64,000 nucleotides of DNA from Paraburkholderia mimosarum LMG 23256 = NBRC 106338 (GCF_000739815.1 NZ_BBJJ01000006.1:62001-126000); one strand, 5' to 3'; positions 8,320-18,177 are shown, counted from the stretch's first letter. The notes: generated from the letters alone by a model not told the origin. Numbers and translations: made by a program.

Positions 8320-9432
8320 TCAGCGTTGACCGAGCGTCGTCTCGCCGAACAGCTTCTTGAGATCGCGTGGTTGCGATCGCCAGTACTGCGGCGGCGCGCT
8401 CACGCTCGCGCCGAGTTGCGCGGCCGCATGCCACGGCCAGCGCGGATCGTAGAGCATCGCGCGCGCCATCGCAATCATGTCGGCTTCGCCGTCTTCGACG
8501 ATCTGGTTGGCCTGCAACGCATCGGTGATGAGGCCCACCGCAATGGTCGTCATGCCCGTTTCGGCCTTGACCTTGCGTGCGAACGGCACCTGGTAGCCCG
8601 GCTCGAGCGGAATCTTCTGCAACGGCGACACGCCGCCCGATGACACGTCGATCCAGTCGGCGCCTCGTGCCTTGAGCGCCTGCGCGAACACGACGGTGTC
8701 CTCGGGCGTCCACCCGCCGTCGACCCAATCCGTTGCGGAAACGCGCACGCCGACCGGACGATCTGCGGGGAATTCGGCGCGCACGGCGTCGAACACTTCG
8801 AGCGGAAAGCGCATGCGGTTCTCACGCGAGCCGCCGTATTCGTCGCTGCGCTGGTTCGCGATGGGCGAGAGAAACTGGTGCAGCAGATAACCATGCGCCG
8901 CGTGCACTTCGAGCGCGTCGATGCCAAGACGCGCAGCCCGGCGCGCCGTGGCCACGAACGCATTGCGCACGCGGTTCAGACCCGCAACATCGAGCGCGAG
9001 CGGCGGCGGCTCGTCGTCCTTGTGCGGAAGCGCCGAGGGCGCATGAGGAAGCCATCCGCCGTCGGCGACCGAAATCAGCTGACCGCCTTCCCACGGTACG
9101 TGGCTCGACGCCTTGCGTCCGGCATGCGCGACCTGCATGGCGATACGGATCGGCGAATGACGTCGGATCGCGGCGATGACAGGCTCGAGCGCGGCTTCCG
9201 TCACGTCGTCCCACAAGCCCAGATCGCCCGGCGTGATGCGGCCATCCGGCTCCACGGCCGTCGCTTCGATGCAGAGCATCGCGGCGCCCGACAGCGCGAG
9301 GTGGCCGAGATGGATCATGTGCCAGTCGGTCGCTTCGCCGCGATCGGCGGAGTACTGGCACATCGGCGAGACGACGATGCGATTGGCGAGCGTCACGCCA
9401 CGCAGTTCGAGCGGAGTGAAAAGCTTGCTCAT
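8320..9432 (-). CDS. Old-yellow-enzyme family NADH:flavin oxidoreductase (YqjM/NamA-like)
   Basis: A 370-residue FMN-dependent TIM-barrel ene-reductase of usual length. Visible are SPMCQYSADRGEATDWH near the N-terminus (the Cys-containing FMN loop of the YqjM class), the substrate-binding pair in VHAAHGYLLHQFLSP, and ENRMRFPLEV. Near the end the phosphate-binding region includes MIAMARAMLYDPRWPWHAA. These enzymes reduce activated C=C bonds of enones or nitro compounds with NAD(P)H. It follows the glutamine amidotransferase gene on the same strand, 115 bases downstream; co-transcription is possible. Confidence 0.9.
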   Translation of the reverse strand: MSKLFTPLELRGVTLANRIVVSPMCQYSADRGEATDWHMIHLGHLALSGAAMLCIEATAVEPDGRITPGDLGLWDDVTEAALEPVIAAIRRHSPIRIAMQVAHAGRKASSHVPWEGGQLISVADGGWLPHAPSALPHKDDEPPPLALDVAGLNRVRNAFVATARRAARLGIDALEVHAAHGYLLHQFLSPIANQRSDEYGGSRENRMRFPLEVFDAVRAEFPADRPVGVRVSATDWVDGGWTPEDTVVFAQALKARGADWIDVSSGGVSPLQKIPLEPGYQVPFARKVKAETGMTTIAVGLITDALQANQIVEDGEADMIAMARAMLYDPRWPWHAAAQLGASVSAPPQYWRSQPRDLKKLFGETTLGQR

Positions 9433-9546
9433 GGCGGATCCACGGACTGATGGGAGGAGCGTCCGAGAATATCACGCGCCGTTTTCACGCGCCGTTTTCA
9501 CGCGTTAGACAGCCATTCGCGCTTGCGCGAGGCCAAGGCGCGCGGG

Positions 9547-10275
9547 TCAGGGTTGCCGCGCGGCCATCCGTGCATCGACGGCGTCGAGCCATTCGCCGAA
9601 CATGCGGCTCGCCTGCACTTCGAGTCGCGGCGCGTTGCGCGCCGTATCGTCGCGCAACGCATTGACGTCGACGCCCGCAGCGCCGATTTCGCCGGCATAG
9701 CCGATCAGCCAGGGCTCGAAGCGATCGGCCCGCACCTCGGGATGGCATTGCAGGCCGAGCACGTGGTCGCCGTACGCAAACGCCTGGTTCTCGCACAGCG
9801 GCGTGGAAGCGAGGCGCGTCGCACCTTGCGGCAGATCGAACGTATCGCCGTGCCAATGGAGGAGGGAGGTCGCCGCGCCGTCGAGGTGTCGCAGCGGCGA
9901 GGCACGGCCGGCGTCGGTGAGCGTGAGCGGCGTCCAGCCGATTTCGGGCTGCGGCGCTGCGTAGACGCGCGCGCCGAGCACACGCGCAATCAACTGCGCG
10001 CCAAGACAAATCCCCAGCGTGGGGAGACCCGCCGCGACGCGCTTTTCGATCATTGCGGCAAGAGGAACGAGCGTGGGGTAGCGCGCGTCGTCGCATGCAT
10101 TGATCGGGCCACCAAGCACGACCATGAGCGACGCCGACAACGGATTGAGCGCGCCGATGCGCGCGAAGCCGACGTCCACGTAGCGCACGGGGCGCCCGCG
10201 GTCGCCGAGCACGCGCTCGAAGCTGCCGAGGTCCTCGAAATAGACATGGCGCACTGCCAATACTTCGCGATTCAT
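9547..10275 (-). CDS. Class I glutamine amidotransferase (GMP synthase-like)
   Basis: A 242-residue stand-alone GATase1 protein. The nucleophile is Cys90 in GICLGAQLIA, and the catalytic His178/Glu180 pair is in LQCHPEV. Such proteins hydrolyse glutamine and pass ammonia to a partner, or act on gamma-glutamyl compounds; no synthetase partner is adjacent, so the acceptor is unknown. The ATG at 10275 was preferred over an upstream TTG at 10281. It precedes the old-yellow-enzyme gene on the same strand. Confidence 0.82.
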   Translation of the reverse strand: MNREVLAVRHVYFEDLGSFERVLGDRGRPVRYVDVGFARIGALNPLSASLMVVLGGPINACDDARYPTLVPLAAMIEKRVAAGLPTLGICLGAQLIARVLGARVYAAPQPEIGWTPLTLTDAGRASPLRHLDGAATSLLHWHGDTFDLPQGATRLASTPLCENQAFAYGDHVLGLQCHPEVRADRFEPWLIGYAGEIGAAGVDVNALRDDTARNAPRLEVQASRMFGEWLDAVDARMAARQP

Positions 10276-10558
10276 CGGCAAATCCCCGGGTCGGCTCTCG
10301 GTGGCATGGATGTCACGGCGCCTGCATGGATCGCGCGAACATTCGCGCTGACGATCGTGACAAAAAGCTGGGACGAATCATTGTGACAACTACTTGCGAG
10401 AACTATGCAAATTGCCACATAGACGCATCATGCTTGCAACGCCGCGCGTGACCGACATTGCGATGTGTTGCACTACCGTTCGTTACGTGCGCGACGCGCG
10501 AGCAGGCGTCGGCACGCGCCAGCCGCCCCGACGGCGGCGGCGCAGCTTCGGCCTGACC

Positions 10559-11197
10559 TTAAACCGCGAAGATCTTCCAGTTCTTTTTCTGGGTCAGCAC
10601 GTCGGCCTGCTCGTACACCGAGCAATCGAGACGCAGGTCTGCGTCGGTCATGTCGATGTTGAGAAGCTGGCAGTGATGCGCCGTCTTCTTCGGGTTCTTG
10701 CTCGGCTCGAAATGCGAGCAGGTGAGGCACATGCGGTGCTGCGGGCTGGTCTCCTGCGATTCGAGCAGATAGACCGTCTTGAGCAACGTGCGGTAGAGCG
10801 TGGACTGCTCTTCGGCCTTCAGCGTGCCGACCGCCTTCGAAAGGAAGTCCGGCCACTGCGATGCCTTCTTTGCCGCCGTGCGGCCACGCGTGGTCAGACG
10901 CACCGCGAGCGCGCGGCCGTCGTCGAGCGCGCGACGCTTTTCGACGAGCCCCTTCGTTTCCAGCGTGCTCACCGCATCGCTGGTGGTGGCGGCCGTGAGG
11001 GCCGTTTCACGTGCGATCTCGCCGAGGCGCATCGGCCCCTTGCGCTGCATCAGCAGCACGAGAATTTCGCCCTGGGTAGGCGTGAGTCCTGCCCCTTCGG
11101 CCCAGTCCCACGCCTGGCTCCGCATTGCCGTGCTAAGTCGCAGCAGGCTATGGGTCACCCGCCCGGCTGCCTGCTCTCCGTATACGCCTTCGCTCAT
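10559..11197 (-). CDS. MarR-family regulator with C-terminal four-cysteine motif
   Basis: A 212-residue protein. Residues 1-150 form a MarR winged helix (GLTPTQGEILVLL, LTAATTSDAVSTLETKGLVEK, DDGRALAVRLT). A C-terminal extension of about 60 residues holds Cys157, Cys160, Cys176 and Cys192 with neighbouring histidines (CLTCSHF, AHHCQLL, RLDCSVYE). This arrangement suggests a bound zinc or iron-sulphur centre or a redox switch, which is unusual for MarR proteins. The frame is open to 11404, but MSEGVYGEQ fits the family start. No obvious partner gene adjoins it, so targets are unknown. Confidence 0.82.
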   Translation of the reverse strand: MSEGVYGEQAAGRVTHSLLRLSTAMRSQAWDWAEGAGLTPTQGEILVLLMQRKGPMRLGEIARETALTAATTSDAVSTLETKGLVEKRRALDDGRALAVRLTTRGRTAAKKASQWPDFLSKAVGTLKAEEQSTLYRTLLKTVYLLESQETSPQHRMCLTCSHFEPSKNPKKTAHHCQLLNIDMTDADLRLDCSVYEQADVLTQKKNWKIFAV

Positions 11198-11976
11198 AGT
11201 CTTTCGCTGGTTATTGGCAGCTTGCGCTGCATCGTCAGCCGCCGCTTTGACCGGCGGCCTGTGGGAACGCCGGCGTCCGGTTCCCCGAGCGCCGCACCAT
11301 CTCAAAATTTTTCCGCTTCGCCTGCGCCATGGTGTGCGTTGCAAAGTCGCGCTTCTTGCCGCAGGCGGCGAAAACGTCCTTCCGTCCCGCCGCCACGACA
11401 GCAAACCGCCATTCTATGCGAGAGTAGCGAATCGCACAGCTAAGTTATCCAACGTGATTTGTGGATAACCCGTTGATAAGCACGCCATTGCCTGGTGCAC
11501 AGGTTCCTGGGAACGCGAAACTCCGGCCCGGGATCCTTGCAGGGTTATCGCGGATTTCTGTCCCGAACGCAACTGGAATCTGCCCGATTGTCGCCTGCCA
11601 ATCATTACGCAGTCCATTGAGTTTTCAGGGAAATCGGACGCCGCCCGCAGCGAAGCGGGCCTCGCGGCTCGCTTCGTCATTGAATATGGCCCATGTCGAG
11701 ATCCAGGTCAAAAAAATAAGAACCCCCAGGTACCTCGAAACCAACAAAAAAAATTTTGGTAGCCTCAAAAATGTCACTTGCCGGACCTGCGGGCCCCGTT
11801 TTGGCCGCGCCTGTGTCTCGATCGACTCTCGTTCCCGTTGCGCTTGCGGCCCCGCAAACGCGAAGGGCAACCGGAAAGCCGCCCTTCCCATCCCGCATTC
11901 CGGGCGCAGAACCCGCGCGCGCTCCACGCGAATTCGCTCAGTCCTCCTGTGTGTCCCTGCGCGCCGGCCTTTCCCG
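11198..11976. other. Long gene-free gap upstream of the MarR gene
   Basis: No protein of recognisable family is encoded in these 779 bases. Features seen: a perfect DnaA-box nonamer (TTATCCACA on the minus strand, 11460-11468), a near match at 11444-11452, and an A-rich stretch at about 11708-11760. The MarR promoter must lie at its left end. Nothing else can be supported. Confidence 0.5.
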
Positions 11977-13092
11977 TCAGGCGCGCCAGCGCAGGCACTG
12001 CTGGCGCACCGCCTCGTGCAATGACTTCTCGTCGGCGACTACGCTGCGCAGCCAGCTCGCGTCGTTGGTTTGTGCGCGCGCGATCGTGCCGACTTCGGTG
12101 AGCGCGCGCATCGAGCCGAGCGCCTCCCCATGCGGCGCGATCCGCTCCAGCGTTTCGAGGATGTCCTCGGAAATCGTGCGGCGCTCGCCCGTTTGCGGAT
12201 TCACGCACGTGCCGGCGAGCCCGAAGCGGCACGCCTGGAAGCGGTTGAACGTGTACACCAGATAATCGTCTTCGAGCGGCACGATCGGACGGTCGGTCAG
12301 AAGATGGCGCGCGAGCGTCTGGATGTAGCAGGCGATCGCGGCGGCGCGCTCGACTGAAAGCGGCGTGTCCATCACGCGCACCTCGATCGTGCCGAAGCCG
12401 GGTTTCGGGCGGATGTCCCAGTAGAAGTCTTTCATGCTGTTGACAACGCCCGTATGCACCATTTTCGAGAAGTACTCCTTGAATTCTTCCCAGCTCAGCA
12501 CGAACGGCGCACGGCCCGAAAGCGGAAACGCGAACACGGAATTCAGGCGTGCCGAATGAAATCCGGTGTCCACGCCCTGCACATAGGGCGACGAAGCCGA
12601 GAGCGCGATGAAATGCGGAATGAACCGCGAAAGCGAGTGCAGCAAGAAAAGCGCACTGTCGGCATCCGGACAGCCGATATGCACGTGCTGGCCGAACACG
12701 GTGAACTGCTTCGCGAGGTAGCCGTAAAGCTCGGAAAGATACTGAAAGCGCGGCGTATCCACGATGCGGCGGTCGCTCCACTGCTGGAACGCGTGCGTCC
12801 CTCCGCCGCACAGGCCGACGTTGAGATGATCGGCCGCGGCGACGAGCACGTCGCGAATCCTGCGCAGATCGGCCACGGCCTGCTCGTGATTCGTACAGAT
12901 GCCGGTGGAAAGCTCGATCATGCTTTCGGTGATTTCGGGCGTGATGTTGCCCGGAATCTCCTGATCTTTGAGCAGGCGCATGAGGTCGCTACCCGCCTTC
13001 GTCAGATCGTAGTCGTGCGTGTTGACGATCTGCATTTCGAGTTCGATGCCGAACGTGAACGGCTTCGAATCGACAAATGTTTCCAGTGACAT
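11977..13092 (-). CDS. YbdK-type carboxylate-amine ligase (glutamate-cysteine ligase family 2)
   Basis: A 371-residue ATP-grasp-like GCS2 protein of usual length. The N-terminus [12 protein letters not shown] carries the family's metal/ATP glutamates; further motifs are [23 protein letters not shown] and [20 protein letters not shown]. coli YbdK has weak glutamate-cysteine ligase activity; the true substrate of the group is uncertain. A separate classical gshA is present at 37876-39498, so this gene is unlikely to be the main glutathione enzyme. It lies 111 bases downstream of the antiporter gene on the same strand. Confidence 0.88.
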   Translation of the reverse strand: MSLETFVDSKPFTFGIELEMQIVNTHDYDLTKAGSDLMRLLKDQEIPGNITPEITESMIELSTGICTNHEQAVADLRRIRDVLVAAADHLNVGLCGGGTHAFQQWSDRRIVDTPRFQYLSELYGYLAKQFTVFGQHVHIGCPDADSALFLLHSLSRFIPHFIALSASSPYVQGVDTGFHSARLNSVFAFPLSGRAPFVLSWEEFKEYFSKMVHTGVVNSMKDFYWDIRPKPGFGTIEVRVMDTPLSVERAAAIACYIQTLARHLLTDRPIVPLEDDYLVYTFNRFQACRFGLAGTCVNPQTGERRTISEDILETLERIAPHGEALGSMRALTEVGTIARAQTNDASWLRSVVADEKSLHEAVRQQCLRWRA

Positions 13093-13203
13093 GGCGTGCC
13101 CTCTTCAGCCGCGCCGCGCAAAGCCGGGTATCCGGGCTGGGCGCGGCGCGAGTATTGCAAGGCGCCGCACACGACGGATTGCCCGCCGCGCGCGGCACGA
13201 ATT

Positions 13204-14409
13204 TCACTTTTCGCCGCGCTCGCCAACGAGCGCAAGCGCGCGATACACGAGCCACGGCCCGAGGAGCTGCAGCACGACGATCGCGCAAAGGATGATCGCG
13301 CGCAGGCGCGGATCGAAGGTCGGATAAAGCTCGTAGGTGTCGTCGACGAGCAGCAGCGCTAGCGCGGACATCGGCGTCAGCGCGACACCGAGCGCCACGC
13401 CCTGCTTCCAGTGCAGCCCGCTCGGTCTCGCAAACATCAGCACACCGACGAGTTTGGCCACGAGCCGTGCGACGATCAGCCCCGCCGCGGCCACGCCACC
13501 CACCAGAATGTCGTGCCACTGGAAAGCGGTGAGCGTGAGCACGAAGAGAATCACGGTGAGGAGCCACCCGGCCGTGCCAAAGTGCTGCGGCCACAATTGC
13601 GGACGCGGCTCGAGATTCTTCACGATGATGCCCGCCGCGAGCAGGCTCAGGATCGTCGAAAGCTTGAGCAGATGCGCAATGGCGATCGCGAGCAGCACGA
13701 GGCCGAAAAGCGCGACGAACGAGTGCTCGTCTTGCGGGCTCAGGCGCCGGTAAAAAAGCGTGCACGCGCGGGCGAGCACGAACGCGACGACGAGCGAGCC
13801 GACCAGCAGATAAAGCGGCTGAAGAATCGTCGCGAAGACGTTGCCGTAGATTTCCTGGTGCAGCCAGCTCGAAGCGAGCTTTTCCACGATCACGGCGTAC
13901 ATGCTGTTGAGCGCCGTGAGCGTGAGCAAACGCTGCGTGACCTGGCCTTCCGCGCGCAACTCGGTTTTGAGCTGGATCACCATCGCGGGCGACGTCGCCA
14001 TGGCGATGGCGGCCACGACGAGCGCGATCATCGTCGGGACGGAAAGGAACAGCAGCACGACGAGCACGAGCACGAACGTGAGCGACGCCTCGGCGAGACT
14101 CGAAAGGATCAGCCACGGATTGCGGCGAATCCAGCGCAAATCGAGCCGGCTGCCCAGCTCGAACAGCAGCAGGCCGAGCGCGACATCGAGCAGCGGCCGC
14201 GCGGACGTGCCGACGTCGGCATCGATCACGCCGAACCCGGCCGATCCGGCAATCAGCCCGATCACGCCATAGCCGGAAATCCGCGGCAAACGCCACGCCC
14301 GATAGCAAAGCTCGCCGCACAAACCGGCGGCGAGCAGGGCGAGCCCGGCCCAGAAAATTCCGTCGAGTTGCAACGGCCAGGCGGGAAAAAACGAAAACGC
14401 CGACTTCAT
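13204..14409 (-). CDS. CPA2-type cation:proton antiporter (Kef-like membrane domain)
   Basis: A 401-residue membrane protein made almost entirely of hydrophobic helices, about 12 by eye. Typical CPA2 elements include GLIAGSAGFGVID in an early helix pair and an unwound-helix region around ALVVAAIAMATSPAMVIQLKTEL. There is no C-terminal TrkA-N/RCK regulatory domain, so it is a short member. It should exchange Na+ or K+ for H+ at the inner membrane. The start at 14409 is preceded by AAGGAGA; the frame stays open far upstream without family similarity. It precedes the YbdK-like ligase gene. Confidence 0.85.
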   Translation of the reverse strand: MKSAFSFFPAWPLQLDGIFWAGLALLAAGLCGELCYRAWRLPRISGYGVIGLIAGSAGFGVIDADVGTSARPLLDVALGLLLFELGSRLDLRWIRRNPWLILSSLAEASLTFVLVLVVLLFLSVPTMIALVVAAIAMATSPAMVIQLKTELRAEGQVTQRLLTLTALNSMYAVIVEKLASSWLHQEIYGNVFATILQPLYLLVGSLVVAFVLARACTLFYRRLSPQDEHSFVALFGLVLLAIAIAHLLKLSTILSLLAAGIIVKNLEPRPQLWPQHFGTAGWLLTVILFVLTLTAFQWHDILVGGVAAAGLIVARLVAKLVGVLMFARPSGLHWKQGVALGVALTPMSALALLLVDDTYELYPTFDPRLRAIILCAIVVLQLLGPWLVYRALALVGERGEK

Positions 14410-15339
14410 CGTGGTGGCTTCTCCTTGGCAACGACAACTTGCGTGGGATCGAATCCGGCTGTCCGACGGTGGATCGACATACGGCTGGCGAACGGGCAAG
14501 CCGCGTGCCGCGCGAGGCGAGCGACGCCCGAATGGCAGCACTACTCCCCGATCGACGCCGCGCGTCTTGCGTGCGACCGCCCTGCCTGTGCCTGCTTGCG
14601 TGGTCCGATGCGGCCAGCCGCCGTGAACACGCGCTTGCTGCGGCGATTGCGGCAAACGCGAGTGCGGCGAACCGTTGCGCCGGCACATCGTGGTGCTGCG
14701 GCGAACAGCCGGTACGGGCGCCTCGCGTGGTGTGGCTGCGCCCGAGTTGGATGAACGAACGCCGCCGCCTTCCCTGAGCACTCAGATTCAGGATGAGGGG
14801 CAACCGTTCCGTAGGTGCGTCGGCCGTCTGCTGCGGCCCTTGACGCGGAAAGAACGGCGATTGTGCCATAGCTCCCCGCGAAATGCCCGCTTCGCTCCAA
14901 ATTCGCGAACAAAGACGGTAATAGCGACCCTATTGGGCGCTATTTCGCGACGTATGCGGAAAAAATGACCTATCAGGTGGAGGATTTCGTCAGTTTTTAT
15001 GACGCACGGGTTTGTTTTTACTTGCCGCCGGCGATGGCCATAGCTTTGGTGTTTACGGTTTACCGTATGTATACGTAGTAGAAGTTAACAAGGGCCTGGG
15101 TTTCCTGTGGATAACCGGGGTTTACCGAGAAGGATCAGAGGCTTGGCGCTCGCACAACCGCACGCAAAGGATGTGCGGACCGCGCGTGCTTCGGAGAGTA
15201 ACTTTTGGGCCTGGCTCGCGGCGTGCTGAGTTACCCCGTTTACGTCCACATCGCGTCCACACTCGATTCGCCGGCAATTCGCCCGGTTATCCACAGATTC
15301 GCGGGGATAACCGGGGCGCCGTGTTTGGGCGCGGCGCGC
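14410..15339. other. 930-base gap with DnaA-box nonamers
   Basis: No convincing gene is seen between mnmC and the antiporter, although open frames cross it because of GC content. Two exact DnaA boxes occur: TGTGGATAA at 15106-15114 and TTATCCACA at 15287-15295. Each lies beside a GGATAACCGGGG sequence (about 15109-15120 and 15304-15315). The segment 14930-15100 is more A+T-rich than its surroundings. The antiporter promoter must lie in the left part. Confidence 0.5.
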
Positions 15340-17310
15340 TCAGAGGCCGCGCTGGCGCAAGGCGCGCTGGAGGAAGCGCGCCGGATCGAGCTGGTCGGCG
15401 AGATCCCGCTCGAGTGGCCACGGCTCGCCTTCCATCTGCGAGGCGATGAGTTCGGCGCCTAGCCCCGCCCAGACGAGACCGCGCGAACCGAACGCGTACG
15501 CCCCGTAGAGACCGGCTGCCCGCGGCAGGTCGAGCGGCCAGGCGCCGGCGAGACGCTGCGCGTCGCGTCGGGCGGCCTCTTCGTCGGCGAGCGGGCCGAG
15601 CATCGGCATGCGGTCGCTGGTGACGCAGCGGAACGCCACCCGGCCGGCGAAGTCGCCCTGGGCGGCGGCAAGCTCAGGAAGCATGTGCGCGACGCGCGAG
15701 AGGTTCTCGGCGTGACCCGTTGGACGCAGCGCGTCGTCGGCGTCGTCGACTTCGTAGGTGGCGCCCGCGAGCGTCACGCCGCCGTCGAGCGGGACCGCGT
15801 AGCCCTCGCCGATCACCGGCACGCGCAGGTTCGCGAGCGGGCTCGGATCGACGAGCGTGAGCTGCCCACGCACGATGCGCGTGGGCGCGTGCGCGAGCGC
15901 GGCGGCGCGCGACGCGTCCTGGGCGTTGGCGAAGATCACCGCGCCCGCCTGCGCGACGAGCTTGCCCGCGTCGTCGAACACCTGCCATTCGTCGGACGCG
16001 GGCCCGCTGGCGCGCGCTATGTGTCCCATACGCACACCGAAGCGCAAGTCGACCTGCGCGCCGGGCAACGCTGAAGCGAAGGCGCATTGCGCGCGGCACA
16101 GCGATGCCGGATCGATCGCACCGCCATGCGGATAGAACCAGCCACCTTGATTGAGCGCGACGCCGGCCAGCATCCCGGCCTGTTCGCGCGTGACGGCGCT
16201 CGCGAATTCGTCGGGATAACCGAACGAATCGAGCGCTGCGGCGACAGCACGTGATTCGTCGTCGGTGGCGAGGTGGAGCAAGCCGGCACGGGTGCGCCTC
16301 GGCGCATGGCCGGCCGCTTCGAGTGCGGCCCAGCGCCGCAGTGCATAGAGAAACCCGGCGCGCGTGATGCGCGAGGCGCTGCTGTCGTCGCGGGAAATCA
16401 GCGGATGAAACACGCCCGCCGGATTGCCGGACGCCTCGAGCGCCGGCGCGGCGTTGCGTTCGATGAGCGTCACGCGCCAGCCGCGCGCGGCAAGCCGCTC
16501 GACGAGCGCGCAGCCGGCCAGGCCCGCTCCCACCACGATCGCGTGCCGCTCGCGCAGCGCGAGCGGCAGCGGCGGCTCGTAGCGGCGCACGCGCCAGCGC
16601 GGCGCGAAGCGTCCGACCAGCATCGCCCGCTTGCCGCCGAAACCCTCGACCTTGCGGTATTCGAAGCCGTTTTGCAGCAACTCGCGCTTCACCTCGCCGG
16701 AACTGCTCCAGGTTGCGAAGGTCGCGCCCTCGCCGGCAATGCGCGCGAGCGCCTTGAAGATGGCGGGCGACCAAAGCTCCGGGTTCTTTGCCGGGGCGAA
16801 GCCGTCGAGGTAGATCGCATCGGCGCGCATCCACATTTTGGGAAATACCTCGAGCGCGTCGCCGAAAAGAAGCGTGAGCGTGACGCGCCCGCCCTCGAAT
16901 TCCAGCCGGTGCGTGCCGGGTACCAGCATTGGCCAGGCATCGATGAGTTCTCGCGCCAGCGGCGCTTCGCGTGCGTGCGCAACGAGCGCATCGAGCGCGG
17001 TGCGCAAGTCGTTGCGCGCGAATGGATGCTTTTCCACTGAAACGAAGTGCAGCCGTTCGCAGCGCGCCGGATCGTCACGCCACGCCGACCAGGTGGCGAG
17101 GAAGTTCACGCCCATGCCGAAGCCGGTTTCGACCACGGTGAAGATCCGCCGCCCTTGCCAGCGCTGTGGCAGCGCATTGCCATGGAGAAAGACGGCGTGG
17201 GCCTGTGCGAATGCGCCGGCAGTGCTGTGATAAACGTCGCCGTAAGTCGGCGAAAAAGGCGTGCCGTCTTCCCGAAAGGCGAGTGTGGCGGGTGTCAGGG
17301 TGGCGGTCAT
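15340..17310 (-). CDS. mnmC: Bifunctional tRNA mnm5s2U34 biosynthesis protein MnmC
   Basis: A 656-residue two-domain enzyme. The N-terminal SAM methyltransferase half (about 1-240) has VVETGFGMGVNFLATW and DAIYLDGFAPAKNPELW. The C-terminal FAD oxidoreductase half (about 260-650) has IVVGAGLAGCALVERLAARG and a GLYGAYAFGSRGLVWAGLGAEL cofactor loop. It converts cmnm5s2U to nm5s2U and then methylates it at the tRNA wobble position. Length matches the family. The ATG at 17310 gives MTATLTPATLAF, the usual start; the frame is open to 17436. It stands alone and is divergent from hupB. Confidence 0.93.
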   Translation of the reverse strand: MTATLTPATLAFREDGTPFSPTYGDVYHSTAGAFAQAHAVFLHGNALPQRWQGRRIFTVVETGFGMGVNFLATWSAWRDDPARCERLHFVSVEKHPFARNDLRTALDALVAHAREAPLARELIDAWPMLVPGTHRLEFEGGRVTLTLLFGDALEVFPKMWMRADAIYLDGFAPAKNPELWSPAIFKALARIAGEGATFATWSSSGEVKRELLQNGFEYRKVEGFGGKRAMLVGRFAPRWRVRRYEPPLPLALRERHAIVVGAGLAGCALVERLAARGWRVTLIERNAAPALEASGNPAGVFHPLISRDDSSASRITRAGFLYALRRWAALEAAGHAPRRTRAGLLHLATDDESRAVAAALDSFGYPDEFASAVTREQAGMLAGVALNQGGWFYPHGGAIDPASLCRAQCAFASALPGAQVDLRFGVRMGHIARASGPASDEWQVFDDAGKLVAQAGAVIFANAQDASRAAALAHAPTRIVRGQLTLVDPSPLANLRVPVIGEGYAVPLDGGVTLAGATYEVDDADDALRPTGHAENLSRVAHMLPELAAAQGDFAGRVAFRCVTSDRMPMLGPLADEEAARRDAQRLAGAWPLDLPRAAGLYGAYAFGSRGLVWAGLGAELIASQMEGEPWPLERDLADQLDPARFLQRALRQRGL

Positions 17311-17682
17311 GAGGAAGGCGAAGCGAAAGATGAAAGCGGGAACGAGCGTGGAATATGTCTGCACGCCGCTTGATGGTGTCGCCGCAAACGCTTGCCAGGC
17401 GGCTGTTCGAGCGGATGCTGCGTTGGCACCGCGCAACGCGCGCGACGGCGAAAGGGTCGCGTTCGGGGAAATTTGCGAGGTCGACAGCCCTAAATCATCT
17501 GCACGCCCCGAAAAACCCGCATGTGCGTCGCGAAATCTTCGAAACCCTTGTCGTTATTGGGTTTGCGCTGCGCTATCATAGCAAGCGCCGCCCAGGGAAG
17601 CGGCAGCACGGCCGTTGCGGCACGGGACACACGCTAGCCGCCGCAACGCGAAATCGCCGGGGTGCTCCGGGTCCGTCGCTGC
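17311..17682. other. Gap between mnmC and the HU promoter
   Basis: No gene is seen. A second weak promoter-like pair (TTGTCG at 17548 and TATCAT at 17574) occurs but with a 20-base spacer. This interval should hold the mnmC promoter on the minus strand and upstream control of hupB on the plus strand. Confidence 0.4.
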
Positions 17683-17710
17683 TCGACGGCGCGGCACGCG
17701 TCCGTATAAT
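17683..17710 (+). promoter_or_regulatory. Probable sigma-70 promoter of hupB
   Basis: A perfect TATAAT at 17705-17710 is preceded at 16 bases by TCGACG (four of six matches to TTGACA). Transcription would begin about 17717 and give a leader of about 45 bases ending in the AAAGGAA ribosome site of hupB. Confidence 0.6.
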
Positions 17711-17761
17711 CGGCGCGTTCGCGCTGTTCGTGTCAACCTAAACACAGAAAGGAACTTCTCA

Positions 17762-18040
17762 ATGAATAAACAGGAACTGATCGACGCCGTCGCAGCACAG
17801 ACGGGCGCTAGCAAGGCACAAACCGGCGAAACGCTGGACACGCTCCTCGAAGTGGTCAAGAAGGCTGTGTCGAAGGGTGACGCAGTGCAGCTGATCGGCT
17901 TCGGCAGCTTCGGTTCGGGCAAGCGCGCAGCCCGTACGGGCCGTAACCCGAAGACCGGCGAGACCATCAAGATTCCCGCTGCCAAGACCGTCAAGTTCAC
18001 GGCTGGCAAGGCGTTCAAGGACGCCGTCAACAAGCGCTAA
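17762..18040 (+). CDS. hupB: DNA-binding protein HU
   Basis: A 92-residue histone-like protein with the full HU pattern: N-terminal helices ([20 protein letters not shown]), the core [19 protein letters not shown] and the DNA-intercalating arm [19 protein letters not shown]. It binds and bends DNA and compacts the nucleoid. The start at 17762 has AAAGGAA eight bases upstream and a strong promoter and terminator of its own, so it is a single-gene unit. The symbol hupB is by convention; hupA cannot be excluded. Confidence 0.95.
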   Translation: MNKQELIDAVAAQTGASKAQTGETLDTLLEVVKKAVSKGDAVQLIGFGSFGSGKRAARTGRNPKTGETIKIPAAKTVKFTAGKAFKDAVNKR

Positions 18041-18062
18041 ACGATTGCCGCTTTAAGTTGAC

Positions 18063-18086
18063 ACCCGCCCCTGGCGGGTTTTTTTT
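18063..18086 (+). terminator. Rho-independent terminator of hupB
   Basis: A seven-base-pair stem ACCCGCC/GGCGGGT (18063-18069 with 18073-18079) is followed by a run of eight Ts. This is a textbook terminator directly after the HU gene. Confidence 0.9.
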
Positions 18087-18177
18087 CGCCCGCGATTCCT
18101 GCGTTCGCGCGGCGCCAAAGGAGACGGCGCCGCGCAGATGCCGCGCCATCGGGCGCCTCGTCTTGGCGTCGTAACGA

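Noticed and set aside
9473-9498. Two tandem copies of a 13-base unit (CACGCGCCGTTTT)
   Set aside because: Only two copies, in a short spacer before the old-yellow-enzyme gene; no evidence of a regulatory or CRISPR-like role.
11461-12024. Plus-strand 187-codon frame in the gap before the YbdK gene
   Set aside because: No ribosome site, no recognisable motif, and it runs into the antisense of the ligase gene.
14430-14460. Sequence resembling a tRNA T-arm (ATCGAATCC)
   Set aside because: No matching acceptor stem, anticodon arm or CCA region around it; no tRNA cloverleaf can be drawn.
12989-14869. Minus-strand frame of 626 codons across the antiporter gene
   Set aside because: Out-of-frame shadow of the Kef-type antiporter and the start of the YbdK gene; Arg-rich with no domain.
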